From Agelas oroides (Eukaryota; Porifera; Demospongiae; Agelasida; Agelasidae), in NCBI GenBank assembly GCA_949130485.1, contig OX422197.1, positions 7,661,991 to 7,725,990 on the forward strand: a stretch of 64,000 nt of DNA, given 5' to 3'. The stretch's first letter is position 1. Each line of letters opens with the position of its first letter. A program made the position numbers and the translations under genes. The notes below the pieces were generated by a model. It did no database searches and was not told where the DNA came from. It saw only the letters and a list, made by a program, of their open reading frames with translations. Below are positions 27,401 through 37,900 of the stretch, in pieces.

Positions 27401-28813
27401 ATCCTGGAATACCCGTTGACACACCCCCTTCTTAAAGCATGTAATGTCAACTGTCAAATGCACTTAGCACCAAGGCTAGCAAGGACATCAACACACCAGT
27501 ACCAGCAGGGGTGTGAGGTGCATTCAAAGATGGCAGAGTGGCTGACTAAGTATGAGGCATGTGGGTATCTCAACCATCCTCCCCTAAAATGAAAACGCTG
27601 TCACCCTCTCCTCCATTAAAGTTGTGTTCACTGCTGCCCACCAACAAGATATAACATCTGAATCGATGCTGTGATAGTCCAAGACAACTGTGCAGTCCCC
27701 CCACCCCAGCCACTGGATGAGAGGTTCATACTGCCATATTTGTGTGCATGACCCCTGTATAATATTCATGGCGGCTATAAATGTGACAGTCATTCTGCCA
27801 GGTCTAGAAAATAAAGGGGTGGAACTATATTCATGTATCTTTTGGTGGAACCAAGTAATATTCAGTACCATACTGGTAGGACTAAACTCAGAGCAGTATC
27901 GTGCCTGGAAGTATCATGCCTTATTAGCGGAGGAAACCTATCTTGAGTTAAAATCAACATTAAAAGTGGACAACTCGGATCCTAGAGAATTTTTACAGTG
28001 AAAGTATTAGGGCTGAGATTAGGGCTGAGATTCAGTGATCACTTACCACCAGTCTCAAGCAAAATAAAATCAGTAGAAATCTCAATCAGTTGAAACAATT
28101 AGTTAAGTCTAGGAACCCTTCCCACTAAAGATAGGCGACACAGATGATTCAATTTGATGTGGAGTAATTCCATGGCATATTGATTAGATACGATAACAAA
28201 CAATACTGGCCCCTCCCCAATCTAAAGTGCAACACCAAACTACTTTCAAACAATGCTCTCCGCAAGGCTCTTCCTCACTTATGTTGCTCTTTCCTACTTC
28301 ACAGCTGCCAAATGTGCTATGTCACAGATGAGCTAAGAATCATATTGAAACCATGAGAAACCAACCGTCAATACTGTAAGTATCAGTATCACATCACCCA
28401 TCTCTATTTCCCACTAGAAAGCCCGGCTTCTTTCCTTTCAGTCATAAAGAATCTAACTTGCTTAGATCTATACCTTGTTCGTTCATATTGTAGTTAGTTG
28501 TGCAATAGGTTATTTTATCATGAGAAGTGGACAAAACTGTATCTTGTTCATTCAATTAAACATTCCAGAGTTATAATCAAGCCCTACCACTGTAGCGTGA
28601 GGAGGATTAAGACAGTAGCTTTCTGTAAACATGCGTGAGCACTGCAGTTTCACAGTGCCACAGTGAAGAGAAACCACTTTAGCATCATTTTGTGTTTGAC
28701 ACAGCAAACACACTCACCCATGTGAACTTGAACGGCTCTCCAGAATCTTCAGAGGCTTCCGTCTTCTTCTCTCGTTCAGGTTCAGAGCCGGCGGCGTCTT
28801 TGCTGGATGCCAT
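18476..28813 (-). CDS. Coiled-coil protein with many tiny exons (partly resolved)
   Basis: The first exon, complement 28718..28813, encodes 32 residues starting MASSKDAAGSEPEREKKTEA and ends at GTGAGT in phase 0. Near the 3' end, complement 21139..21180 (MKERHQREQSELEE) and 20877..21063 encode a long coiled coil (EGELAMVERRIQEVVKEQEQ). These join in phase to a last exon 18476..18639, which is hydrophilic (QFWTKSSELFDDEDETNKLL...) and ends with a stop. Candidate exons of about 15-35 bp lie between, for example near 26030-26062 (WKQLPQREKRK), 26157-26173, 27133-27167, 24142-24160 and 23380-23415. Whether all belong to one transcript is inference. Introns carry several duplicated units and foldback repeats. 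The product is not recognised. Its first exon is 206 bp from the TMEM19 start on the other strand. Confidence 0.5.
18812..18949. mobile_element. 138-bp foldback element (AGACACCAA ends)
   Basis: The arms read CAGACACCAAAGCCTAGGGA and, inverted, TAGACACCAATGCCTAGGGA, and continue through GGGATTTAGAAGCCC. It is a nearly perfect hairpin with a short loop and belongs to a different family from the TAGCCTCG elements. Confidence 0.7.
19326..19464. mobile_element. 139-bp foldback element (TCACCATAG ends)
   Basis: Terminal inverted repeats begin TCACCATAGTACCAAGCTA and run for about 35 bp, with GTTGCCGT/ACGGCAAC as inner pairing. A typical non-autonomous hairpin element. Confidence 0.7.
19512..19622 (+). 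repeat. 30-bp imperfect tandem repeat, four copies
   Basis: The unit contains CGTGACTTGTAGTACTGATA and recurs about every 29-30 bp. No coding potential is evident. Confidence 0.7.
19963..20435. mobile_element. 473-bp TAGCCTCG-family foldback with long arms
   Basis: It starts TAGCCTCGTTCCCAGGCCAC and ends with the inverted copy. The arms continue through CCCAGATTTTATCTTGCAGC and inner paired segments (ATCACCGAGTTTGATGCGCT versus an inverted copy near 20225-20250). Flanks CACATTTCA (19954-19962) and AACGTTTCA (20436-20444) match at 7 of 9 positions. Confidence 0.8.
21470..22345 (+). repeat. Locally duplicated unit
   Basis: A segment with CCTGGGGCTTTTATGG and GAATAAGCCACCAATATTC appears near 21490-21590 and 21855-21955, with a decayed third piece near 23255-23340. 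A second segment (GTTGACATGAAGGGAGTGAA) occurs near 21740-21815 and 22259-22335. The order suggests a tandem duplication of roughly 400-500 bp inside an intron of the minus-strand coiled-coil gene. Confidence 0.7.
25326..25614. mobile_element. Foldback element related to the TAGTCTCG family
   Basis: The left arm from about 25326 (CTAGTCTCGTAGAGTCAGGC, then a variant of CATATTGAGTTGGTGC) pairs with the right arm ending GAGAGTCCGGCTTCGTGAGA near 25602. The arms continue for about 80 bp. An open frame on the minus strand crosses this element and is not credible as a gene. Confidence 0.6.
26785..27075 (+). repeat. Imperfect tandem repeat, two to three copies
   Basis: Units contain GTGGGCGTGGTCTATTTTTA and a variant of GGAGTAGGTGAAATGGTAG. 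They begin near 26790 and 26905, with a partial unit near 27050. Intron sequence. Confidence 0.65.
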
Positions 28814-29019
28814 CTTGGCAGCCCCACCCTCAAAAGAATGCGATGACGTAATAATTAGTTCCAGATTGCAGGGCCAGCCTCAGGATACTTTGCAGTCCAG
28901 CCACACCTACTGTCCTGGATCTATTAAAGGCTGTGACTTTGCACTGAGTCTGAAAGTGAGTAGTTCAGTACTGTTAAAAACTTATGGTGTGGTTATGGAT
29001 CTGGTCTGCCCACTCAGGT
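28814..29019. promoter_or_regulatory. Bidirectional promoter, coiled-coil gene / TMEM19
   Basis: A 206-bp gap between opposed start codons. GATGACGTAATAA near 28842-28854 contains an ATF/CRE-like TGACGTAA. CAAGATGGC overlaps the minus-strand start and resembles a YY1 site. The start of TMEM19 follows an AG, so a short non-coding first exon is possible. Confidence 0.45.
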
Positions 29020-30148
29020 ATGGCTGCCATCACTGCAGGTGTGTGTGTGTTCCTCTCTCTGCTGGCTCTCTTCCCCTTCCTCCTGTGGCTGCCAGGTGGG
29101 GAGGGAGAGAAGGGTGAGCATGTCTCCACCTCTCCACTGCGGTGGACAGTCTGTCTGGGGCTGCCCCCTCTTGTTGCTTGGTACGGGGTGAGGAAGAATT
29201 CTCTGGACATCTCGGGAGGAGTGGCAGCCATTTTGGTTGGGTTTGTGCTGATAGTAGGCAGTGGGTGCTTCTGTGTGTCTCTGCTGGTGTTCTTTTTCAC
29301 TTCCTCCCGGCTGACTCGGTGGAGGGGGAGGGAAAAGGAGAAATGGGAGGAGGAGCATAAGGAAGGTACGTGTGTGTCAATTTTTCTTGTGTAATTTTTA
29401 TGCTATACTTTTTGTAAAGAAAATGATTATGCCTGGCTTGTGAGACTAATTCCATGCTGGAATTGACACCGCAAATTTACAAAGTTTCTCCGCTTTTCCA
29501 GGAGGGCAGAGGGACTGGGTGCAGGTGGTGTGCAATGGAGGTGTGGCCAGCACTGCAGCCCTGCTGTACTTGCTCTCAGCTGGTATGGGGGAACTGCCAC
29601 TGCGACTGACCCCTGGACAGGTTGACCCTCCCACCCTGTATGCTCTTGCCTGCCTCTCAGCACTGTGCTGCAGCTGTGGAGACACGTGGGCCTCTGAGGT
29701 GGGGTCTGTAGTGGGAGGTACCCCACGTCTTATCACCACTTGGCAGAGGGTCCCCCGAGGGACCAACGGTGGTATAACAGGAGTCGGGATTCTGTGTAGC
29801 ATTGGAGGAGGTCTGGTGGTGGGACTGGCCTACCTTTTGACTCTTGTCATCTTTCTGGACACGGAGAGATTTGCCAATGTTTCGCTAACGTCACAGCTCC
29901 CAGTTGTGTTGATTGGAGGTGTAGCTGGACTGTTTGGATCGGTTGTTGACTCACTCTTGGGAGCAATGGTGCAGTACAGTGGATACTCTGATAAACTCGG
30001 AAAGGTGGTAAACAAGCCAGCTCAAGGAGTGAGGCACATCTCTGGGGTGGACATACTGGACAATCATGCTGTGAACTTTGTCTCTTCTCTCATCACTGCT
30101 CTGGTTATTCCAGCTGCCTGCTACTACAGTGTAACAGCAGTGTCATGA
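29020..30148 (+). CDS. TMEM19: TMEM19 (DUF92 family multi-pass membrane protein)
   Basis: Exons 29020-29365 and 29502-30148 join in phase 1 (330 residues; the human protein is about 336). The first two hydrophobic segments are in exon 1. Exon 2 holds conserved family blocks: GDTWASEVG, PRLITTW, RGTNGGITGVG, GLFGSVVDSLLGAMVQYSG and DILDNHAVNFVSS. These match TMEM19 closely across the whole length, including the exon-junction region EEHKEGGQRDWVQVVCNG. It is predicted to be an integral membrane protein with about six to eight spans. The biochemical role of the DUF92 family is poorly defined in animals; some homologues act on phytyl or polyprenyl phosphate. The start is chosen as the ATG that gives the hydrophobic N-terminus MAAITAGVC. 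It is convergent with ACBD6. Confidence 0.95.
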
Positions 30149-30411
30149 ACTGTGTGAGACGCAACCAGTTCACTAGTGTAAACATCTTACGCCTGTCAAA
30201 AAATATTTTTTTAACATTCACAATTTCGGAAGTTTAGAGCTTCATAATCTTCTACTTTAGTGCTAAGGTGGTGAATGTGTGTACCACAGTGACACACTTT
30301 AATATAAGGACCCCACAGTGACCCACCTTGGACCACAACCCTGTTCATAGATAGAATCACAAATAGTCAGAAGTTGATCGTGGAGTTCTTGAGGTTTCTC
30401 TTGCATCCTCT

Positions 30412-30620
30412 GGTTCTCTCTAAGTTCAGCCTAGTGTGGTTCTCTCACGTTCAGCCTAGTGTGGTTCTCTCTAAGTTCAGCCTAGTGTGGTTCTCTCTAA
30501 GTTCAGCCTAGTGTGGTTCTCTCTAAGTTCAGCCTAGTGTGGTTCTCTCTAAGTTTAGCCTAGTGTGGTTCTCTCTAAGTTCAGCCTAGTGTGGTTCTCT
30601 CTAAGTTCAGCCTAGTGTGG
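30412..30620 (+). repeat. 26-bp tandem minisatellite, about eight copies
   Basis: The unit contains TCTAAGTTCAGCCTAGTGTG and repeats with very few changes. It sits in the gap between the convergent 3' ends of TMEM19 and ACBD6. Confidence 0.9.
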
Positions 30621-30789
30621 GCTTGGAGCTGCAAAATTGAGCGTTGACCAGCAGGGCCTGCTACACAACAAGGCTAATATTTTGCCTCCATTATTTTATT
30701 GTAAAAAGGGAATTAAAATGGACATCATAGAAATAAGAGAATTGTGTGCATAAAGAGCCATTGTACCAAAACAAACGAGTGTCTACCAA

Positions 30790-33771
30790 CTATGATTGTT
30801 GCTGAAAGAGTAGTCTGGTGGTGGGTTCACTGGCTCTCTCCTCAGCCAGGTAGCCATCGCAGTCCTTGATACTCCTGTCTGCAGCAGCAGAGAGCAGGTA
30901 GGAGACCACTTCCTGATGGTCACACGAGGTAGCTGTGGGCACCAAGGGAAAATATAAGGTTATTGCACCATTCCAAGCTATTCGAGGCCAGCCTTGTTGC
31001 CAGGCTCCTCCCAGCTTCATTTGTACAGTAGGCAATAAATGTGAACTTGTACAGTATTGGGTGCAGCTTGGCTAATAATACCAATGTGTACAACAACCAC
31101 TGAGGTGAGATGTAGCTGTAGTTGTGTTCATATAAGATGAAGGCACAAAGAAGCCGGGGTAAAACCCTGTCATTAACGACTACTGTACTGTCACTCAATG
31201 TTACAGACACTGCCTTTCTAGCTCCATTCTCGGGTGACGTACCTTTCTAGTAGTCTAGTTCCCAGGCTCTCCCATTCCCCCCGATGATCGGGGCAAGAAG
31301 ACAGCATGGGAACAAGGCTACCATTCTAGAGTTATGCTCAATTGGCAAGATGTTGCAGAGATGTTGCACACAGTTACCCACCATAATGTAGTGGAGTCTG
31401 TTGGTCATGATCCTGTAGCAGTGGGAGAAATGGTTGATGTGGTCTTAAACTAATACTGTCTCTTACAAAATGACAGGGTGGAGCTAGTGGTCTGGTGGCT
31501 ACTGTGCATCTCCAACATGGCATACTACTCACCTGAATATTGATATCTGCTCCACTGCCAACTAAGAACTTTACCACTTCCAGGTGGCCTCTGTCACACG
31601 CCCAGTGCAGTAATGTCAGACCCTGAAGACAGTTAGACAGGCAGATGTGGAGACAGTACATGCAATCCTTCCTGTAGGACATTTCTTATCAACAGTCTAA
31701 CAGTAGCTTCATTTCTAAGCTCTTGTGTGTGGGTGTAGCCTGGAAACAAGGGATATACGGTAAATCAAGAAGACTGAAGTCTTTGTGAAGGATTAGCCTT
31801 AGCCTTAGCTCGCAGGCCACTCCCAGATTTTATCTTGCAGCTGTGGAGAAAAATCTTTTTTTTTTTCCAGGGAATGAGGCTCGTTTTCCCGTTTTTTTTT
31901 TTTTTTTTTTTTTTTTGTTTGTTTTTTTGCAGGGGAGGAGCCTGGGTACAAGGCTAGGAGGAATAGGGTGGGAATGGCTATAACATGGGAACTGAACTAA
32001 GAGTGAAGCTAACAGATGTATGGTCTGATTTAGAGAATGTACGTGTAGGACTACATCTCACATTGTCACAAGTTTCATTGATGTTGTCTTCTGTTACCAT
32101 GGCAGCCAGGTTGGTCACATGACCCTCCTTACACCAATCGAACACTGTCTTTAGTTCATCTGGAATCAAGTCCTCTTTCTCGACTGCTCTGCTCATAACT
32201 GGACCACCCATCGTTGTACCACCACTCCTGGCAGCAGGCTGTGTAATAACAAGGTGTTGAAGTAATTTCTACCCAACTTACTGCCTTAGGAGAGATGAAG
32301 AAATTGCAAGGGGTAGTCACTTATGTGTCGCCTATAGAAGTGTCTTTGACTGGGATCAAAACTGAACCAAGCGATCTTTTACTTAACTCAAAGTGATCAA
32401 CACATTAGAAGAGATGGCTATAAATCAAGCAATCAAGAGCTCTGGAAGGAATTTTGGCCAATCCAATACTTGGTTCCAGTAAACACTTCTATATGCAGTA
32501 TTATGCACATATAAGTGATTACCTATTGGTTGGTTCAGCTAGCTCAGTGTTTAAAATCAGCTCAAAATAAATGTCTAAAGTAAGGTCAAAACAACCCTCT
32601 ACAGTTGTAGCTAGATAGATACCCATTGTTTTCAGTACATTGTAGCTGATCTTCTGTTCTGGCCTCCACTTCTGGGTTTCGTCACTTGCAGCACAAAAGG
32701 ACAAAAGCAGGGGGGTTCTCTAGCCTCGTACCCAGGCCACGTGGGAGGAGAGAAGTGGTCTGGGTATGAGTCTAGGGGGTTCTCATGCCCAAAGACATAT
32801 GCAGGCTTGGAAAAGAGATTATAGCAGGATTATAACATTATCATTGTAGATAGAATATTTTGATCACAAAAGCCAAAAACTTTGTTCGGCCAAACCACAA
32901 GTACATCACTTTAGTACATCACTGCATATAGTGATGGGAAACATGCAGATGTGTGGTGGTGACACTAGCTGTACCAAAGCACTTCAGAGCTGCTTGTGAT
33001 CTGTTACACACAACCTTGCTGTCTTACTGAGCTGGTTGTGTCAACCGACTGCTGCTCCCAGTTTGGGTCTAGTGAGTCTACCAGCGCCAGGTACTTCTCC
33101 ATGGCTTCCATCTTTGCAAGATCACCCAGCTTGTTCCACGCTTCCCTGCATGAAGGCAGTCCCATAGTGTGAGTTTTGAACATAGAATGCTTCTTGCCCA
33201 CTAGTACCTGAGTTGTACATGCAGGTAAGCCTTGTTCCCAGGCTCCTCCACAGGATGACAAAGCAGGGAAAGAGCCCAGGAACATGTAGTTACATGCCCA
33301 GCATCCTTTTTGAAAGAATGAGAAGGACAACACTCCAAATCCAGGCACAAAATTAGGCTATGTGTAGCTAGTTGGCTTTGTGTGAGGGACAGTATGAGTG
33401 AAGTATGTGGCTTGTTGGGTCTTGCACAACTGACCATTTTGCACGGCCTGTGAAGTCAAAGAATCCAGGCTTTGGTGTGTTGCAAGGACCTTCATTGGCC
33501 TACACAAAGGTAGCACAGGTGTGCAGTTACAAAGGTATAGAAGACAGGCTGGCAGCTAGTCTCGGAACCAGACCCTCGAAGAATCGAAAAGGAGGGTTCC
33601 GAGCTAGCTGGCAGCACACACAGCAAAGTCCAGGTAGTCCAGCTATACCTGCTTGAAGTATCCATACAGCAGTAGTTTCTGGTCGTTGCTAAGTCGTAGT
33701 GAAGTGTTGCTTCTCATACTTGCAGCAGCACGCTGGAAACGAAGCTCCAGATCTAGATCTTCTGCTTCCAT
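30790..33771 (-). CDS. ACBD6: ACBD6 acyl-CoA-binding protein with ankyrin repeats
   Basis: Seven exons join without phase conflict: complement(30790..30932, 31382..31412, 31533..31622, 32062..32238, 33028..33145, 33435..33499, 33649..33771), giving 248 residues. Exons 1-3 form the acyl-CoA-binding (ACBP) fold: NDQKLLLYGYFKQ, then GPCNTPKPGFFDFTGRAKW, then EAWNKLGDLAKMEAMEKY, with the family's Tyr and Lys ligand positions visible. The C-terminal exons carry two ankyrin repeats (GLTLLHWACDRGHLEVVKFL; QTPLHYGATSCDHQEVVSYL). The order ACBP then ANK is diagnostic of ACBD6, which binds long-chain acyl-CoA and supports N-myristoylation in vertebrates. It is slightly shorter than the human protein (282 residues). 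Two foldback elements sit in its introns. It is head-to-head with TMEM115. Confidence 0.95.
31251..31320. mobile_element. 70-bp foldback mini-transposon in ACBD6 intron
   Basis: It runs from TAGTCTAGTTCCCAGGCTC to the inverted CATGGGAACAAGGCTA. Flanks CCTTTCTAG (31242-31250) and CCATTCTAG (31321-31329) match at 8 of 9 positions. Confidence 0.8.
31808..31960. repeat. Partial TAGCCTCG-family remnants and poly-T
   Basis: A left arm (GCAGGCCACTCCCAGATTTT) identical in type to the 19963 element is broken by poly-T runs near 31857 and 31892-31926. An inverted end follows (GAGCCTGGGTACAAGGCTA). Decayed element in an ACBD6 intron. Confidence 0.55.
32721..32774. mobile_element. 54-bp foldback mini-transposon with perfect duplication
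   Basis: It starts TAGCCTCGTACCCAGGCCAC and ends GGTCTGGGTATGAGTCTA. GGGGGTTCTC occurs directly on both sides (32711-32720 and 32775-32784), 10 identical bases. ACBD6 intron. Confidence 0.88.
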
Positions 33772-34055
33772 TGTTTGTGTTGAATGGGGAGGACCCTGTA
33801 AATTAACTTCATTCTACTCACCCCGACACGAGACCCCGGAACATCGTCACCGGGTTCCGGGGATAGCTCCAAGATGCAGCACAGATTACAAGGCCTTGCA
33901 GTTGTAAGGGATGAACGTATACCTGATAGATAGTCGCAGAAAATTGCAAGGATTCCATACTCAATTACTGCCAAGTTTTCGGTTGCCAAGCTAGTTGGGG
34001 AGGCCAGTTGTAGGGGGTGATGTTGGAATTTGCCTTCCCCTGCTCTATCCAGGTG
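33772..34055. promoter_or_regulatory. Bidirectional promoter, ACBD6 / TMEM115
   Basis: 284 bp between opposed start codons. A palindromic stretch near 33834-33862 carries CCCCGGAAC and GGTTCCGGGG, two ETS-type GGAA cores in opposite orientation. An AG just before the TMEM115 ATG allows for a non-coding leader exon. Confidence 0.42.
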
Positions 34056-36323
34056 ATGCTGCAGCAGGTCCAGAAGATGACCCTCATTGCCAAGGTGTTG
34101 TCTGCACTGGTGCTGCTGTTCTATGGGCTCAGCTTTATACCACACGTTGAAGAGAACCTGGCTATGGTCCCAGCTTAGTGAGTGTGCATTAATTGGAATA
34201 ACTGACATGATGTGCTATGCACAAATGTAGACTGGAGCAAGTATAGACCCCATCATAGTAAAATAAATAAATGAGTGTTTTCAATTCCCTGAGGATCCAG
34301 TAGTGTAGCGGGTTTCTATAGAAACAAGGTGGGCACATACACTGATGGAGTTAATTAATTGATCCATCCGTATGTGGCAAATGTTGATGATACGATTTTG
34401 GTTTGGGGAATAATAGAAAGAAGAGTGTTGCGTGCATAAGTGTTTAAAGCTACCATTAACACTTAACAGCTGTCATGTTAAATTTCTGTACTGGACAATG
34501 ATGCGTGATGAGTTCATTACGTAATGGACTGGTGTGTACCGTATATGCTATCTCTGTCACAGTATTGGCCCCCCCAGTGTGAAAGTATGGACATTAGTGA
34601 CAGCAACATTCTATGAGAGAAGAATAATATTTGTAAGTCGAGTAGACATTACCTGATTACATGCATGCAGTAGTTTTACTTGATGTCTTATATGACACAT
34701 GTACTGTACACTTGAAGCTGTTTTCCTGGCACGCAATCTTTTTGCTCTTCCGAGCTGGCCCAGTACGAGCGCAGCACGCATCTGTTTACAGTAGATGTAC
34801 TCCATGCCTGATGCGCACTGGAGCCGTGGTGTTGGTCTAGTGTAAACAGGTTTAAATCCAACTGCAGAAATGGTGTACTCATAAATACGACAGGACTTGT
34901 GTCAGAGTTGTGTCTTCAATTTGGTACAGGTGATTTTGGATGTTGCCGCAATTGTTGGATTCTCCAGCATATTGGAACCTCTGTGGAGCATCAAAGAGTT
35001 TCTGGTAAGCTTGCAGTCTCTACAGCTGTGTATGAGGAGTACATACTCTACGAGATGTGCTTTGCACTGGTCCAAGGACTGTGTAATGACGGCAACTGTG
35101 AGGAGTAGCCTTGAACCCATGGTCTCCATTTGAGGTAGTTTTTTACAACAGTCTGAAATGAAAAGTCTGGGCTTGGTACTATCTGAGGAGTACGAACTTT
35201 ACATTGATAATGTCGAGGATGTATCAACCACGGTTTGATAAACTCTTGTCTAATACGAAATGTTACTTTGAAACAAAGTGATGATTGCTTAATGGTACAA
35301 GCTTTAGTTCACCCCTTGTATCTAAACAAGAACGTTTCTTCCACTGCGTGTTATTTGGGAATGGAAGCAGTATAATGTAATGTCTTCTCCATCTTTGGTC
35401 TGTCTCAGTTGTTCTCCTGTATTGTGAGTGTCACAAGCCTCCTGACTGGTGTGCTCCTCTCTGTGTTCCTCTACGCTGTGGTCCAGTCCTGGCAGTTCCT
35501 GTATGTTCATAGGCAGTCTGCATGGAGGGGGTGGGGAGGGGAGTGTGGGAGGGGCAATTTTTGCATGGGGAAGCCCGGGTTTGAGGGCACGGTGCTACTA
35601 CCAAAGCTTTGCAACTCACGATTTCTATTAGCATCTTTCAGTTTTTTTTTTTTTTTTCTAGCCAGGTTGTTGCTTGGCATTTACCTCTTCTCAAGTGGAA
35701 AGATTCCCGTTTAGCCTCGTACCCAGGTCACATGGGAGGAGTGTTCCTCTTCTACGTTGCCTGGGTAAGAGGCTAAATCTCATTACACTACTGATACAAT
35801 GTTTGGTGTTTGGCTGTGTGAACAACAGATATGAACCCTCGTCCTTCTCCCCCAGGTTTGTTCCCTACCATGGTCTTGTTGCTCTGGCTTGTGGCTATGT
35901 CGTGGCTGTGAAACAGTTTCACCCGGACAGTGTGGCCTTCCCCCCACCAGCACCCCCCACACTCAGAGTCAAGGTAGCTACAGGGGAAAGAGGGAGGAGA
36001 GGGGAGGGAGGGAGAGGGGAGGAAGGAAGGAGGGAGGGAAGGAAGGGGGAGGGAGGAAGGAGGGAGGGAGGAAGGAGGGAGGGAGGAAAGGGGGAGGGAG
36101 GGAGGAAAGGGGGAGGGAGGGAGGAGGGAGGAGGGAGTGAGGAAGGAGGGATGGAGAGGGGAGGGAGGAAGGACGGATCGTTGTTGATGTTTTAGCTGTG
36201 CACATAAGTTGTAGTTGTGTTTACTTATGTGGCCTACCTCATGTCTCCTTGCTTCCCTTCTCCTTTTTCTTTCTCCTTTCTCCTCCTTCCTCTTGCCTCC
36301 TCCACACACACACACACACACAT

Positions 36324-36372
<49 letters not shown>

Positions 36373-37900
36373 CACACACACACACACATACAGCACCTTC
36401 CTCTTCTAATCATCCTCATTGCTATCACACTAGCCTGTTTCTCAGTGGTTCCCTTCACCTTCCCCTGGCTGGCAGTGACCGGGACGTTCACCTCCTGGAT
36501 CTACCTCCGCTTCTACCAGAAGAAAGAGCAGGACATCAGAGGAGACATGGCAGAGAGTTTCGCCTTCGCCACCTTCTTCCCGGAACCCATACAGTGAGTA
36601 GATCCACCTTTATGAGCAGAGACGTTCTGCATTATGAACCTTGCTCCCAGGCTTTCCTAGTCTCGTCCCCAGACCCCACCCTCTCACAAGGAGAAACGGT
36701 CTGGTGAACCAAGTCGAATTTCTTGGGCTAGCGCACACTTTTGCAACAGTGTCACCTAGGAACGTTCAAAGCATTTTATGCCAAACCCACTCAAGAAAGG
36801 TACGGATACTCGAGTAGAGATGAAAGAGATGTTCTGTTGTAAGGGAAGTGCTACGTAATAATTACTAATCTCACAATCTCATTGGTCGTTACCACTTTTG
36901 GGGAATAAGAAATTCGACTTTGTTCACCAGACTTTTACTCGCCGGGCGGCACACGCGGGCTGGGCACGAAACTAAGGCTTTCCCACAGTCCATTTTTCAA
37001 CTCTAACTCTCCATCTGCTCAGGCCTCCGCTGGCCACTCTTGGTGGGTTCATCTTTCGTGTGTTGGTGTCCCTTCGAGTGTGTCGTAAGACGGTGAGGAC
37101 CTACAATGTTGGGGACCCTGACTCCAGCATCAAGCTCTCCCTGCCAGGGACAGACCCAGTCCATGCCCAAAGGAGAAAGTGAGTCTGTGCACGTCAGAAT
37201 TTGGTGTTTTTACCACAGTATGTGTGTTGAGCTGAAGAACAGCTTTTGGTTGAGTAATCTGTCACACCAAAAGCTGTCTTTGCTAAAATAGTTCCCTTGC
37301 CAAAATTGTTCCTCTCCTCATACCAAAAGCCTCGCCTCCCCCCCCCCCCCCCCCCCCTCTCCCCCCCGATTGATTTTGACTGCCAAAAGTGGTCCCCCAG
37401 ACTGTAACTGTGGTGAAAATTGTCGCTGTGGTTAAAGTGTTTGTGCTAGGTTTGCAGTTGCTGTGCTATACTCTGTAACTCTAAGTTACCAGTATATAGT
37501 TTATAGTAATTTGCTGTTGATTAATTTGTATAGAGAATTCAGTAGTTTTTTGTTGATGGCTGCTAGTGTGTGTTGATCCAGAATTTGAAGAGAATTGTCA
37601 CTAAAGTACTCTTTCTCCGGTAGGCAGCGAGCGCTGAAAGCTCTGGACGAACGTCTCAGCAAGGTGGAGCAACCTCTGAGCAGCTGGGACGATACAGGAA
37701 GCAGTAGCCAGGATGAACTCCCCACCCCCTCTCCCTCCACCACCACGACTCCAGGTCCCTCCCAACTAGAGGCTGTCATGGTGGAGAAGCCACCCCTCAC
37801 CTCCTCCTCTTCCTCGTCTGTGCCACATCAGGACATTAAACTGAGTACACCTGGTAGCAGTGAAACTGTTGTAACTGCCGTCAAGACCGAGTCTGTATGA
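34056..37900 (+). CDS. TMEM115: TMEM115, Golgi rhomboid-like membrane protein
   Basis: Eight phase-consistent exons (34056-34177, 34563-34632, 34930-35004, 35409-35500, 35856-35973, 36394-36593, 37023-37178, 37624-37900) give 369 residues; the human protein has 351. The N-terminal half has several membrane spans ([70 protein letters not shown]). A conserved block follows ([40 protein letters not shown]), and then the cytosolic tail [20 protein letters not shown] with [10 protein letters not shown]. These match TMEM115 along its length. The family is a catalytically dead rhomboid relative in the Golgi that affects retrograde traffic and glycosylation, and no Ser/His catalytic pair is seen. The initiator could also be the Met seven codons downstream. 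Exon 6 begins directly after a CA repeat. Confidence 0.95.
35713..35776. mobile_element. Foldback mini-transposon in TMEM115 intron
   Basis: It runs from TTAGCCTCGTACCCAGGTCA to the inverted TGCCTGGGTAAGAGGCTAAA. No clear flanking duplication was found. Confidence 0.65.
35977..36175 (+). repeat. Purine-only (GGGAGGAAGG-like) array
   Basis: About 200 bp of nearly pure G/A on the plus strand in intron 5 of TMEM115. Open frames across it on both strands are low-complexity artefacts. Confidence 0.9.
36302..36393 (+). repeat. (CA)n microsatellite ending at TMEM115 exon 6 acceptor
   Basis: An interrupted CA repeat ends in CATACAG; exon 6 starts at 36394 (CACCTTCCTCTT). The repeat replaces most of the usual polypyrimidine tract. 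Confidence 0.88.
36658..36974. mobile_element. 317-bp TAGTCTCG-family foldback with perfect duplication
   Basis: It starts TAGTCTCGTCCCCAGACCCC and ends GGGCTGGGCACGAAACTA. Inner arms pair AAGTCGAATTTCTT with AAGAAATTCGACTT. AGGCTTTCC flanks it at 36649-36657 and 36975-36983. It lies in intron 6 of TMEM115. Confidence 0.9.
37340..37367 (+). repeat. Poly-C run in TMEM115 intron 7
   Basis: Two C homopolymers separated by a single CT step. No further function is visible. Confidence 0.8.

Noticed and set aside
33753-34208. 151-residue minus-strand frame upstream of ACBD6
   Set aside because: It overlaps the first ACBD6 exon in another frame and the first TMEM115 exon on the other strand, both of which are well supported.
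35637-35700. Extra TMEM115 exon reading [14 protein letters not shown] after a poly-T tract
   Set aside because: Direct joining of 35500 to 35856 keeps phase and aligns well with the family. The candidate would need a poor donor and breaks the frame.
36215-36409. Thr/His repeat proteins across CA repeats (also 7242-7604, 58335-58742, 61924-62223)
   Set aside because: Dinucleotide repeats give open frames by composition. Splice junctions place these regions in introns or gaps.
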